From assembly GCA_018268895.1 (NCBI GenBank), contig JAFDVP010000001.1, positions 434,001 through 498,000 of the forward strand: DNA of 64,000 bases. Reading direction: 5' to 3'. Position 1 is the stretch's first letter. The number at the start of each line of letters is the position of its first letter. Source of the DNA: Acidobacteriota bacterium (GTDB taxonomy: Bacteria > Acidobacteriota > Terriglobia > Terriglobales > Acidobacteriaceae). This document shows, piece after piece, positions 49,226-57,220 of the stretch. Position numbers and translations under genes: made by a program. The notes beneath the pieces are model-generated. The model had not been told where the DNA came from. It saw only the letters and a program-made list of their open reading frames with translations, and did not search any database.

Positions 49226-50899
49226 ATGAGCGTTGAGTGTTATCCGATTACGATATTGCCTCATGTGTCGCAGCTTTACCGCGACTACCTCGTCATGGGT
49301 GATAGCGCGGCGGATGCACCCGTCCGTCAGTGGTATGGATCCGGAGCGAACGGCGGGCCGTTCGCCGGTGGATGGATGCGCACACAGCTTCCGCCTGTTG
49401 CCTCAGCCGATCGCCTCGCGAATGAGTTGCTTCGTCAGAACAAATCCTTCGAAGCCAGCCCCGAGACGATTGCAAACATTGAGTTGGTTCGCAAGGGGGC
49501 CCGCACGGTGATTACCGGGCAGCAGGTAGTTCTCTTCGGTGGGCCGCTTCTCACGCTATTGAAGGCTGCCACAGCCATCTCGCGCGCGAAAGACGCTACG
49601 CGCATCAGCGGAGTTCCTCATGTTCCCGTTTTCTGGATGGCGACCGAAGACCACGATCTTGCCGAGGTCGACCAGGCTGCGCTCCTCACCAAGACCACAG
49701 TCGAGACGCTTCGCGCCGGCCTTCGTGTTGCTCACCCTGTCGAAGTCGGCGGAGTTGAACTGACGCCCGAAGCGGCGCCTGATCTTGAACAGGCGATTGA
49801 GCAAGCCACAGAATTGCTGGGTTATGCGCCCGTTGCCGACTGGATCCGTGAGGCATACCTTCCCGCCGATGCTTCTCAGTCCCGGCCCACGCTGGCCCAG
49901 GCCTTCGGACGTCTTATTGCGCGTATCTTTGCCCGCCAGGGGCTGATTGTTGTCGACGCCTCAGGCCGCGAGTTTCACTCCATGGGCGCTTCAACGCTGC
50001 GCTATGCCATTGAAAACACCGACCAGCTTCATCAGGCGCTTCTTGCGAGGACGGAGCAGCTTACCTCGCACGGCTACCACGCGCAGGTGCTTGTTGCAGA
50101 GGCTTCGTCGCTGCTCTTTCTTGTAGACGAGACGACTGGCGAGCGTGTCGCCCTGCGCCGGACCTCCGACCCGGCAACGAATGAACTTCAATGGCGCGCG
50201 GGGTCCCACATCTATACCACCGTGGCGCTGCTGGAAATTCTGGAGACTGCTCCTGAGCGTCTCAGCCCGAATGCGCTGCTGCGACCCGTTTTTCAGGACA
50301 CCGTGCTCCCTACCGCGGCCTACGTCGGCGGCCCGGCGGAGATTGCATACTTCGCCCAGAGCGCCGTGCTCTACCAGCAGATTCTTGGCCGCCTTACGCC
50401 AGTGTTGCCTCGCCTGAGCGCTACCCTGATTGAGCCTGCGATCACCACGATAATGGAGAAGGATGAGGTGCAGCTTCCCGATGCCATGACCACGGCCGAG
50501 GAGCTTGCGCAGCGGCTTGGTGCGCGCGCCATGCCCATTCCGCTCAAGCGCAAGCTGGCCGCTGCCGGCAATGCTCTGGAATCGGAACTCGACGCTCTTA
50601 CCGAGTACCTGCGTGGCATCGACTCCTCGCTCGGTACTGCGGCGGAGACCTCCAGCTCAAAGATGCGCTACCAGATGGACCGCCTGCGCCGCATGGCTGC
50701 AACCTACGAGCTGCAGAAAGAGGCTTCTCTCGGAAAACATGCCGCAGCGATCACGCTCAATCTCTTTTCCAACGGCCATCCCCAGGAGCGCGTGCTGGCG
50801 GGAGTCTGGTTCATGGCGCGTTATGGCGAGGAACTGATCGAGCGTATCGTTCAGGTCGCTGGCAACCAGTGTCCGGGCCACGTCGTCGTTCGCCTGTAA
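49226..50899 (+). CDS. bshC: Putative cysteine ligase BshC (bacillithiol biosynthesis)
   Basis: 557 residues, the usual size. The N-terminal HUP domain contains TGQQVVLFGGPLLTLLKAA, typical of BshC, with FWMATEDHDLAEVDQ for substrate binding. Later features are YVGGPAEIAYFAQ and the C-terminal coiled-coil, then LFSNGHPQERVLAGVWFMARYGE. BshC adds Cys to glucosaminyl-malate to form bacillithiol. bshA and bshB are not in the window. Confidence 0.94.
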   Translation: MSVECYPITILPHVSQLYRDYLVMGDSAADAPVRQWYGSGANGGPFAGGWMRTQLPPVASADRLANELLRQNKSFEASPETIANIELVRKGARTVITGQQVVLFGGPLLTLLKAATAISRAKDATRISGVPHVPVFWMATEDHDLAEVDQAALLTKTTVETLRAGLRVAHPVEVGGVELTPEAAPDLEQAIEQATELLGYAPVADWIREAYLPADASQSRPTLAQAFGRLIARIFARQGLIVVDASGREFHSMGASTLRYAIENTDQLHQALLARTEQLTSHGYHAQVLVAEASSLLFLVDETTGERVALRRTSDPATNELQWRAGSHIYTTVALLEILETAPERLSPNALLRPVFQDTVLPTAAYVGGPAEIAYFAQSAVLYQQILGRLTPVLPRLSATLIEPAITTIMEKDEVQLPDAMTTAEELAQRLGARAMPIPLKRKLAAAGNALESELDALTEYLRGIDSSLGTAAETSSSKMRYQMDRLRRMAATYELQKEASLGKHAAAITLNLFSNGHPQERVLAGVWFMARYGEELIERIVQVAGNQCPGHVVVRL

Positions 50900-50955
50900 C
50901 CTGCCCCTTCAACTTCAGCCCACTGCGCTTTAGAATTGCTTGGCGAGGAGTTGTT

Positions 50956-51264
50956 ATGGGACTGAGCGACCAGCCGTTTGAAGTGATGTGCCCCGATTGC
51001 GGTGCGATGCTGAAGATCGATCCGGTCACGCGCGCCATCATCGCCCACAAGTCCGCCCCGAAGAAGAAGATGTTCGAAGACTTCGGCGAAGCCGCCAAGG
51101 CCCTCCGCGAGGCCGACGCCCGCCGCGACTCCATCTTCCAGCAATCTGTCGAAGCGCAGAAGAACAAGGACGATGTGCTCGCCAAGAAGTTTGCGGAGGC
51201 CGTCAAGAAGGCCAAAGAAACACCGCTGACCGACCGTCCCCTCCGCGACTTCGACCTCGATTGA
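50956..51264 (+). CDS. Small zinc-ribbon-like hypothetical protein
   Basis: 102 residues from ATG 50956, with GAGGAG immediately before it; the open frame upstream to 50869 overlaps bshC's stop and lacks conservation. EVMCPDCGAMLKID has a CxxC knuckle of zinc-ribbon type, but I see no second CxxC pair, so zinc binding is uncertain. The rest is a charged, mostly helical sequence (EAAKALREADARRDSIFQQS). It is probably cytoplasmic. No function could be assigned. It is 56 bp after bshC. Confidence 0.65.
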   Translation: MGLSDQPFEVMCPDCGAMLKIDPVTRAIIAHKSAPKKKMFEDFGEAAKALREADARRDSIFQQSVEAQKNKDDVLAKKFAEAVKKAKETPLTDRPLRDFDLD

Positions 51265-51284
51265 AATCCATAGGCTGGCCCAAG

Positions 51285-51358
51285 AATTTGTCATCCTGAT
51301 CGCAACTCAACCCACCTATCAATTTGTCGTCCTGAGCGAGTCGAAGGCGAGTCGAAGG
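51285..51358 (+). repeat. Direct-repeat cluster of the TGTCNTCCTGAGCGAGTCGAAGG type
   Basis: AATTTGTCATCCTGATCG (51285-51302) and AATTTGTCGTCCTGAGCG (51321-51338) are two copies with two differences. Immediately after, CGAGTCGAAGG is tandemly duplicated (51337-51347, 51348-51358). No gene lies here. Confidence 0.75.
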
Positions 51359-51404
51359 ATCTGCGTTTGCTTCGTTCCCCAATCGTGTCGACCTGCAGCG
51401 GGCG

Positions 51405-51431
51405 CCCATCCTTCGTGAAACGAAGGGTGGG
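51405..51431. repeat. Intergenic copy of the palindromic element (perfect stem)
   Basis: CCCATCCTTCG (51405-51415), loop TGAAA, CGAAGGGTGGG (51421-51431). Eleven base pairs with one T-G wobble make it the cleanest stem of the family. It stands between a zinc-ribbon gene and the ABC-F gene. Confidence 0.85.
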
Positions 51432-51463
51432 AGTGATTTTCTCAGACCAGCTGCGAACCCCAA

Positions 51464-51479
51464 CTCATCTTCGGATGAG
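51464..51479 (+). other. UUCG-type short hairpin before the ABC-F gene
   Basis: CTCATC-TTCG-GATGAG: a 6-bp stem with a UUCG tetraloop in the transcript, ending 22 bp before ATG 51502. This is an extra-stable RNA fold near the translation start; a regulatory role is only a possibility. Confidence 0.4.
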
Positions 51480-51501
51480 GGTTCTCCGTTAAACTAAATC
51501 C

Positions 51502-53322
51502 ATGCCACCGATTCTTAACGCGCAAGGCCTGTCCAAAAGCTTCGGTGCAACGCCACTTTTCAGCGAGATAGCTTTCACCGTCTCCGACGGAGACCGCATT
51601 GGCCTGATCGGCCCCAACGGCGCGGGTAAAAGTACCCTGCTCAAGATACTGGCTGCTGAGGAAGATGCCGATGCGGGTGATGTAGCTGTCCGTAAGCGGG
51701 CGCGCATCGGCTACGTCCGCCAGGAATCAACCTTCGCCACGGGCATTACCGTGCGGGAGGTGCTTGAAGCCGCGCTCCACGCCGGGCACGTCGCCGAGGC
51801 TGAGCGCGAGGGGAAGCTCCGTGAGACGAGCGGACGCATCGGCTTGTCCGATCTCTCCGTTGAAGCTGCGAAGCTGAGCGGAGGCTGGCGCAAGCGCCTT
51901 GCCATCGCCGAGGCAATTGTGGCGGCGCCAGATGTCTTGCTTCTCGACGAGCCGACCAATCACCTCGACCTGGCGGGGATCGCGTGGCTGGAGGGAATGC
52001 TCAGCGCTGGAGACTTTGCCTCCGTCATCATCACCCACGACCGCTACTTCTTAGAGAACGTTGCAACTGAGATCGTCGAGTTGAACCGCGTCTATGCCGA
52101 TGGGCTGCTGCGCGTGCAGGGTAGTTACTCGAAGTTCATCGAAGCAAGGCAGAGCTATCTTGAATCGCAATCGCGGCTAGAAGAATCCCTGCGCAACCGA
52201 GTCCGCACCGAGATCGAGTGGCTGCGCCGCGGCCCGAAGGCCCGTGCTACCAAGGCCAAGGCGCGTATCGACAATGCCCACCAGCTCATCGGCCAGCTCA
52301 AGGAAGTCTCCTCTCGTGCGCAGACCGCAACCGCATCCATCGACTTTGCTGCAACGGAGCGACAGACCAAACGCCTCGTCGAGTTGAACGACATCGCCAT
52401 CGAGCTCGGCGATAGAACCATCGTCGAGAAGCTGAACTTCCTCATCGCCAATGGAACCCGCATCGGTCTCGTCGGCCCCAACGGCAGCGGCAAGACGACG
52501 ATCCTCCGCCTGCTCACCGGCGAGCTCACGCCATCGACGGGCACGATCAACAAGGCAGGCTCGCTGCGCATCGTCTACTTCAGCCAGAAGCGTGAGCTTC
52601 CCGAAGGCGTAACGCTGCGCCGCGCGCTCGCCCCCGACTCCGACTCCGTCGTCTATCAGGACCGCGTCGTCCACGTCGCCAGCTACGCGCAGAAGTTCCT
52701 CTTCACCGGCGACCAGCTCAACCAGCCGGTCGAGCGGCTGAGCGGGGGTGAGCGTGCCCGCGTGTTGATTGCGCGGCTGATGCTCGAGCCTGCGGACCTC
52801 CTGCTGCTCGACGAACCCACCAACGACCTCGACATCGCCACGCTCGAAGTCCTCGAAGAGAGCTTGCTCGAATACAAAGGCGCGCTTGTGCTGGTGACGC
52901 ATGACCGCTATATGCTCGACCGGGTCTCTACGACCGTTCTGGGGCTTGATGGGAAGGGAAGCGCCGCGACCTTCGCCGACTACGCGCAGTGGGAGCAGTG
53001 GTTCCTCGATCAGGCATCGTCGCAGGATGCAGCCCAGCCCGCGCGCGACGAGCCATCCAAACCGGTGCAGTCGACTGCGTCGTCAACTGTCCCGGCGAAG
53101 AAGAAGCTCTCCTATCTCGAAGCGCGCGAGTTCGCCGATATCGAGCAGCGAGTAGAAGCTGCCGACGCTGCTCTTGAAGCAGCAAAAGCGCGCGTCAACG
53201 ATCCTGAAGTCTCCATCGATGTGACAAAGCTGACAGAAGCGCTTGCAGCTCTCGATGCCGCACAAACCGAGTCGGACAAGCTCTACGCTCGCTGGGCCGA
53301 GCTGACCGAGAAAGCCGGTTAG
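51502..53322 (+). CDS. ABC-F family ATPase (Uup-like)
   Basis: 606 residues with two ATPase domains and no membrane segment. Walker A GPNGAGKST is at 37-45 and GPNGSGKTT near 325. LSGGWRKRLAIA and RLSGGERARVLIA are the signatures. LLLDEPTNHLDL and LLLDEPTNDLDI are the Walker B pairs with the ABC-F DEPTNxLD form. A charged linker and a C-terminal coiled coil (KLSYLEAREFADIEQRVEAA) complete the Uup-type layout. It probably acts on the ribosome, or in replication-linked repair. Confidence 0.93.
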   Translation: MPPILNAQGLSKSFGATPLFSEIAFTVSDGDRIGLIGPNGAGKSTLLKILAAEEDADAGDVAVRKRARIGYVRQESTFATGITVREVLEAALHAGHVAEAEREGKLRETSGRIGLSDLSVEAAKLSGGWRKRLAIAEAIVAAPDVLLLDEPTNHLDLAGIAWLEGMLSAGDFASVIITHDRYFLENVATEIVELNRVYADGLLRVQGSYSKFIEARQSYLESQSRLEESLRNRVRTEIEWLRRGPKARATKAKARIDNAHQLIGQLKEVSSRAQTATASIDFAATERQTKRLVELNDIAIELGDRTIVEKLNFLIANGTRIGLVGPNGSGKTTILRLLTGELTPSTGTINKAGSLRIVYFSQKRELPEGVTLRRALAPDSDSVVYQDRVVHVASYAQKFLFTGDQLNQPVERLSGGERARVLIARLMLEPADLLLLDEPTNDLDIATLEVLEESLLEYKGALVLVTHDRYMLDRVSTTVLGLDGKGSAATFADYAQWEQWFLDQASSQDAAQPARDEPSKPVQSTASSTVPAKKKLSYLEAREFADIEQRVEAADAALEAAKARVNDPEVSIDVTKLTEALAALDAAQTESDKLYARWAELTEKAG

Positions 53323-53324
53323 AG

Positions 53325-54017
53325 CTAGAACTTGATAAAGAAGCCGACCCCGGGTTCAAAGGTCGAGGTGCGCTGCTGGATCGTGAGATAGTCTTGACCG
53401 AAGTCCGGAGCTTTGAAGAAGGTCTGACGGACCTGAGCGCGAAAACCAAAGTGTTCTAACACTAGTTTTTCAACACCAACAGCGTAGTAGTACGTCATGC
53501 GAGCCTGAACGGGAAGCCCCTGGCCGCCACCGGGCGTGGGGCGGAAGGCCGTGGAGCCTGCACCGCCTGCGACGAAAGGTTGCGCGCCGAGGATTAGGTG
53601 GGGGGGATGAGCGACATAGCCAAGCGTGTATTCATTGGCATTGGTCTGTGCGCCACCGACGATGTACTGGTGGTTGATCAGCGCGTTTGTGGTGTTGGAA
53701 AAATTTTGCGTGTAGCGAGCGTAGCCGTAGTTGAACTCGCCGCCGATCCATGGAGATTTGGTGTAGCGGATCGAGATAAGCGCTCCGAGAGTGTTCGAGG
53801 CGTTCTGTGTCACCGTGGCACCATGCTTTTTGTTGACGCCGGTGACATCTTTCGTAAACATTCCGACGCCGCTGATCGCAAAATCAATACGGGAGAGCTG
53901 CTTGTCGAGGGCAGGATTGCCGCTGGTTGCCTGGGCGCGAACAGCCGGAGCTGCAAGAGTTGTGAAAAGACAAAAAACGAGGCTCCGTACAAGCAGCGCG
54001 CGGGACACGTTCGACAT
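53325..54017 (-). CDS. Outer-membrane beta-barrel protein
   Basis: About 230 residues from ATG 54017 (TTG 54023 is an alternative). A signal (LVFCLFTTLAAPAVRAQA) is followed by alternating strands (GALISIRYTKSPWIGGEFNYGYARYTQN, HLILGAQPFVAGGAGSTAF, MTYYYAVGVEKLVLEHFGFRAQVRQTF in pieces), ending PGVGFFIKF with terminal Phe. It is a small outer-membrane protein of the OmpA/OprF-barrel kind, without a peptidoglycan-binding domain. The stop is 3 bp from the convergent ABC-F stop. Confidence 0.8.
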   Translation of the reverse strand: MSNVSRALLVRSLVFCLFTTLAAPAVRAQATSGNPALDKQLSRIDFAISGVGMFTKDVTGVNKKHGATVTQNASNTLGALISIRYTKSPWIGGEFNYGYARYTQNFSNTTNALINHQYIVGGAQTNANEYTLGYVAHPPHLILGAQPFVAGGAGSTAFRPTPGGGQGLPVQARMTYYYAVGVEKLVLEHFGFRAQVRQTFFKAPDFGQDYLTIQQRTSTFEPGVGFFIKF

Positions 54018-54065
54018 CAGCAAGGAACTCCCTTAAGGCGAAAAGTGGTGCCAGTTCAGTTTACT

Positions 54066-54105
54066 CTGAATTGACCGCACTTCGTGGGCCAGTGGGTCAA
54101 TTCAG
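54066..54105 (-). other. Perfect 11-bp inverted repeat over the nfeD stop codon
   Basis: CTGAATTGACC (54066-54076) and GGTCAATTCAG (54095-54105) pair perfectly with an 18-base loop. The stop codon TGA of the NfeD gene (54102-54104) lies within one arm. No T-tract follows. Confidence 0.55.
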
Positions 54106-55397
54106 GGTTCGACGAGCAACATAAGGTCTTCCACAGCGCGGATGCGCACTGTTGCCCCGATGGGTGCCGGTGCCGATGCCGGGTCGAGAAGGCGGGCCTG
54201 CCATATCTCGCCGCGTACCTCGACCTGCCCAGCCGGCGCAAGAGGTGTACGGACCATGGCCACAGAACCGATCATGGCCTGCGGTCCGGTAAGGACCTTG
54301 TTCCGTCTTGCCTTGAAGGCGATGAATGCCAATGCAAATGAGATGATGCCAAAGCCGAGCCCCAGCGCGACGGCGGTCGAGGTGTGAACGCGCTGCTCCG
54401 GGATGGGACCATCGACCAACGTGGCCAGGCCGAAGACCAGTGCGATGGTTCCAGCAAGCGCGAGTATGCCGTGGCTCGCGAACTTCGCCTCAAGAACGAT
54501 AAGCGCCATTGCGGCGACCAGTAGAAAGACCGATGTGTGATGAATGGGCAGCAGGTTCAGGCCGAAGAGCGCCAGCAGGACAAACAAGGTCCCGAGCGTA
54601 CCTGGGACGATGGTGCCCGGAACGTTGAACTCCAGATAGATCAACAACGCGCCGATAACGAGGACGAGCACCGCGAGGTCAGGATTGGCCAGACGGCCGA
54701 GGATGCGTTCGCGCAGTGAGGGTCGAAAGACACTGATCGCCGCGCCAGCCAGATGCAATACCTGCGTGGAGCCGTCGAGGCGACGTATCTGCCGGCCGTC
54801 GAGCTGGCGAAGCAGCGAGGCATCGTTGGGAGCGGTGAGGTCGATCAGGTTCAGCTTCAGCGCCTCCTCATCGCTGTACGACTTGGAGCTGCGGATGGCG
54901 TCTTCGCCTGCGGTAGTGTTTCTGCCCCGGCGTGAGGCATAGGAGCGGAGAAACGCTGCTGCATCGTTCTCAACCTTTTCCTTGAGTATGGGATCGAGCT
55001 GGCGTCCTTCGATGATGGGATGCGCGGCTCCGGCGTTGGTCCCGGGCGCCATGGCAGCAACGTCGGCTGCTTCAAGAATGAAGAAGCCGGCGGAGCCAGC
55101 ACGGCTGCCCGCAGGCGAGACGTAGACGATGACCGGCACGGACGATTGTTCGATGGACTGAACGATCGTCCGGGTGGAGTCGAGCAAACCGCCGGGAGTG
55201 CCGAGCGAGATCAGCACGGCTGATGCGTTTGTTCGGCGAGCCTCGTCGAGACCGCGCTGAATGTAACCGGCGGAGATGGGCTGGATGGTGTCGTGAAGCG
55301 TGAGCTTAATTACAGTAGGCTCGCCCTGCGCTGACGCCAGGCAGAGGAACAACAGAAGAAGGAACGCCGGTACGCGGGTTGGCGCGAAGGCTCTCAT
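54102..55397 (-). CDS. NfeD-family membrane serine protease (ClpP-class)
   Basis: 431 residues. After a signal peptide, GGLLDSTRTIVQSI and SPAGSRAGSAGFFILEAAD form the ClpP-like serine protease core. The likely nucleophile is Ser102 (GSAG) and the likely base Lys140 in KEKVENDAAAF, by comparison with archaeal 1510-N proteases. Four to five helices (ILGRLANPDLAVLVLVIGALLIYLEF onward) and a C-terminal OB-fold NfeD domain (ATVRIRAVEDLMLLVEP) follow. It cleaves membrane proteins such as stomatin-type partners. It overlaps an upstream TPR gene by 4 bp, so the two are co-translated. Confidence 0.92.
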   Translation of the reverse strand: MRAFAPTRVPAFLLLLFLCLASAQGEPTVIKLTLHDTIQPISAGYIQRGLDEARRTNASAVLISLGTPGGLLDSTRTIVQSIEQSSVPVIVYVSPAGSRAGSAGFFILEAADVAAMAPGTNAGAAHPIIEGRQLDPILKEKVENDAAAFLRSYASRRGRNTTAGEDAIRSSKSYSDEEALKLNLIDLTAPNDASLLRQLDGRQIRRLDGSTQVLHLAGAAISVFRPSLRERILGRLANPDLAVLVLVIGALLIYLEFNVPGTIVPGTLGTLFVLLALFGLNLLPIHHTSVFLLVAAMALIVLEAKFASHGILALAGTIALVFGLATLVDGPIPEQRVHTSTAVALGLGFGIISFALAFIAFKARRNKVLTGPQAMIGSVAMVRTPLAPAGQVEVRGEIWQARLLDPASAPAPIGATVRIRAVEDLMLLVEP

Positions 55398-57073
55398 GGC
55401 AGGCTCTGGCCGCGCGCGGCTAAAGCCTGTTTCATACCGAGTGCGGCGGTATTGTTGGGTTCGAGCTTAAGGGCCTTGCTGACGTTGGCGGCGGAGGCCG
55501 CGATCTGGTTGTCGTGAAGCTCAAGACGCGCAAGCACCAGGTACGCCGTGGCGTTGGCAGCAAGCTGGAGAGACGCCTGCGCCTCTTTACGCGCCGCAGC
55601 AGTATCGCCGCTCAACTCGCGCACCTGCGCGAGACCGGCGCGGGCTTCGGCGCTGGAGGAGTTGATGGCGAGCGCGGATTGGAACTCCTGCTCCGCTTCC
55701 GGCACGAGTCCCTGAGCGAGATAATCTCGCCCAAGTTGCACGTACTGTGCCACCTGCTGCGCTGGAGGAAGTGTTGCCATACGGGCCGCGCGCATCTGGT
55801 CGAGCTGGAAGGCAGCTTGGCGGAAAGATGCCTCCGAGTAAGTGCGGCGAATTCGTTCCAGCGGCTCGAAGGTAGAGCTCGAAGATGCCGCAGGTTTGGC
55901 GGCGGTTGCAGAACCAGTGGCCGCCGGTTTCGGTGAAGGAAGCGCGATTGGAGCCGGTGGGCGCCCGAAGGAGATCAGCGCCTTCAACTCCTGGGCTTCT
56001 GCGTCGTTCGGACGAAGGCGGAGGGTCTGCGCAACCTCAGTTTGAGCGCGCGTAAAGTTGCTCTGACGCAGCAGCGAGACGGCGAGGTTGTAGTGGTAGT
56101 CCGCGTCGTTGGGATCTGCTGCTACGGCGCGTTCAAACAGAGCGGTCGCATTGTGGCCCTGACGGCTTGAGGCTACAGCCTGATTGTTGATGACCTCGGG
56201 CAGGGGAAGGCGCGTCGCCACGAATGCGAAGGCCTTTTCGGCGTCGGCATAGCGGGCGGAGTTGAATCGCGCGAGGCCCAGGTAAAAGTTTGCTTCGAGC
56301 GCGCGCCGGTCGGATGCCGGGATTCGCGCAAGAGTTGTAGCGGCGTGATCGTAGTCGCGTTCAATGTACTGCGACTTGCCAAGCGCCAGCAGTGCCGCGG
56401 CATAGGTGGGCGACTCCTGAACGGCAAGCTGAAGCCGCTTGATGCGCTCCTGTGGCGTAGCGGCAGAGATGCCGCGAATGTAGTTCTCAAAAGAACTGAG
56501 CTTGACCTGTCCCGGCGTGGCAAGGAAGGTCTGTTCCGCAACATTGAATCGAGGATCCATCGCGCGGGCGATCTTCCAGGCGATGGCGTTCTGTACATCG
56601 AAGAGCCGCGTCAGTTCGCTGGAGTCTTCAAGCGGCGACGACATGTGCAGGTTGTTGACATCGAGGACCTGCGATTGAACGGAGATGCGTCCGCGTGCCA
56701 CGTTGTAGCTGCCGATGACGACGTAGTTCGCATCGAGTGTCTGCGCAATGCGAATGGTTGTGGCGCGCGTAGGACGAAAGTCGGGTGGCAGGCCAAGATG
56801 GTCGAGCGCGTACTGGCGGTCGTCCCGCGAGATGGTAAGGAACCCGGCAGAGTTGAAACGCTGGTTCAGCGTGTCGGGGAAGGACTCGCCAATCCAACCG
56901 AGATCCTGTTGGCCTGAACGATTGTCGAAGGGAAGCACAAGAACGACGCGTCCCGCGATGGCTGCTGTAGCGTCAGTGGCTTGGTCCGGCTGCGCTTGAG
57001 CAAAAAAAGACGCGCACACCAGGGCGAGAAGTAATCCGCAAAGCCTGAAGCGAGATAGAGAGGACCGTCGCAC
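55394..57073 (-). CDS. Exported TPR protein, translationally coupled to the NfeD protease
   Basis: 559 residues. A signal peptide (LLLALVCASFFAQA) is followed by a FlgO/TolB-like fold (VVLVLPFDNRSGQQDLGWIGESFPDTLNQRF ...) covering about 40-160, then several TPR helices (DYHYNLAVSLLRQSNFTRA, YLAQGLVPEAEQEFQSALAI). A Ser/Ala/Pro linker sits near 385-410. TPR domains bind proteins, so it may recruit or present substrates to the NfeD protease. Its last four bases overlap the start of that gene. Confidence 0.8.
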   Translation of the reverse strand: MRRSSLSRFRLCGLLLALVCASFFAQAQPDQATDATAAIAGRVVLVLPFDNRSGQQDLGWIGESFPDTLNQRFNSAGFLTISRDDRQYALDHLGLPPDFRPTRATTIRIAQTLDANYVVIGSYNVARGRISVQSQVLDVNNLHMSSPLEDSSELTRLFDVQNAIAWKIARAMDPRFNVAEQTFLATPGQVKLSSFENYIRGISAATPQERIKRLQLAVQESPTYAAALLALGKSQYIERDYDHAATTLARIPASDRRALEANFYLGLARFNSARYADAEKAFAFVATRLPLPEVINNQAVASSRQGHNATALFERAVAADPNDADYHYNLAVSLLRQSNFTRAQTEVAQTLRLRPNDAEAQELKALISFGRPPAPIALPSPKPAATGSATAAKPAASSSSTFEPLERIRRTYSEASFRQAAFQLDQMRAARMATLPPAQQVAQYVQLGRDYLAQGLVPEAEQEFQSALAINSSSAEARAGLAQVRELSGDTAAARKEAQASLQLAANATAYLVLARLELHDNQIAASAANVSKALKLEPNNTAALGMKQALAARGQSLP

Positions 57074-57220
57074 AGCTTGAGTATAGAAGGGTTGGCTGCG
57101 GCGCGTTGGCTGGACATCTCAGATCGCACAATGCTGATAACCTTCCAGACACAGGATGATCGTACAGGCGGAGACCGTAGAAGCGATTTACAACCGGAAG
57201 TTTAGAAGAGGAGTAAGAGG

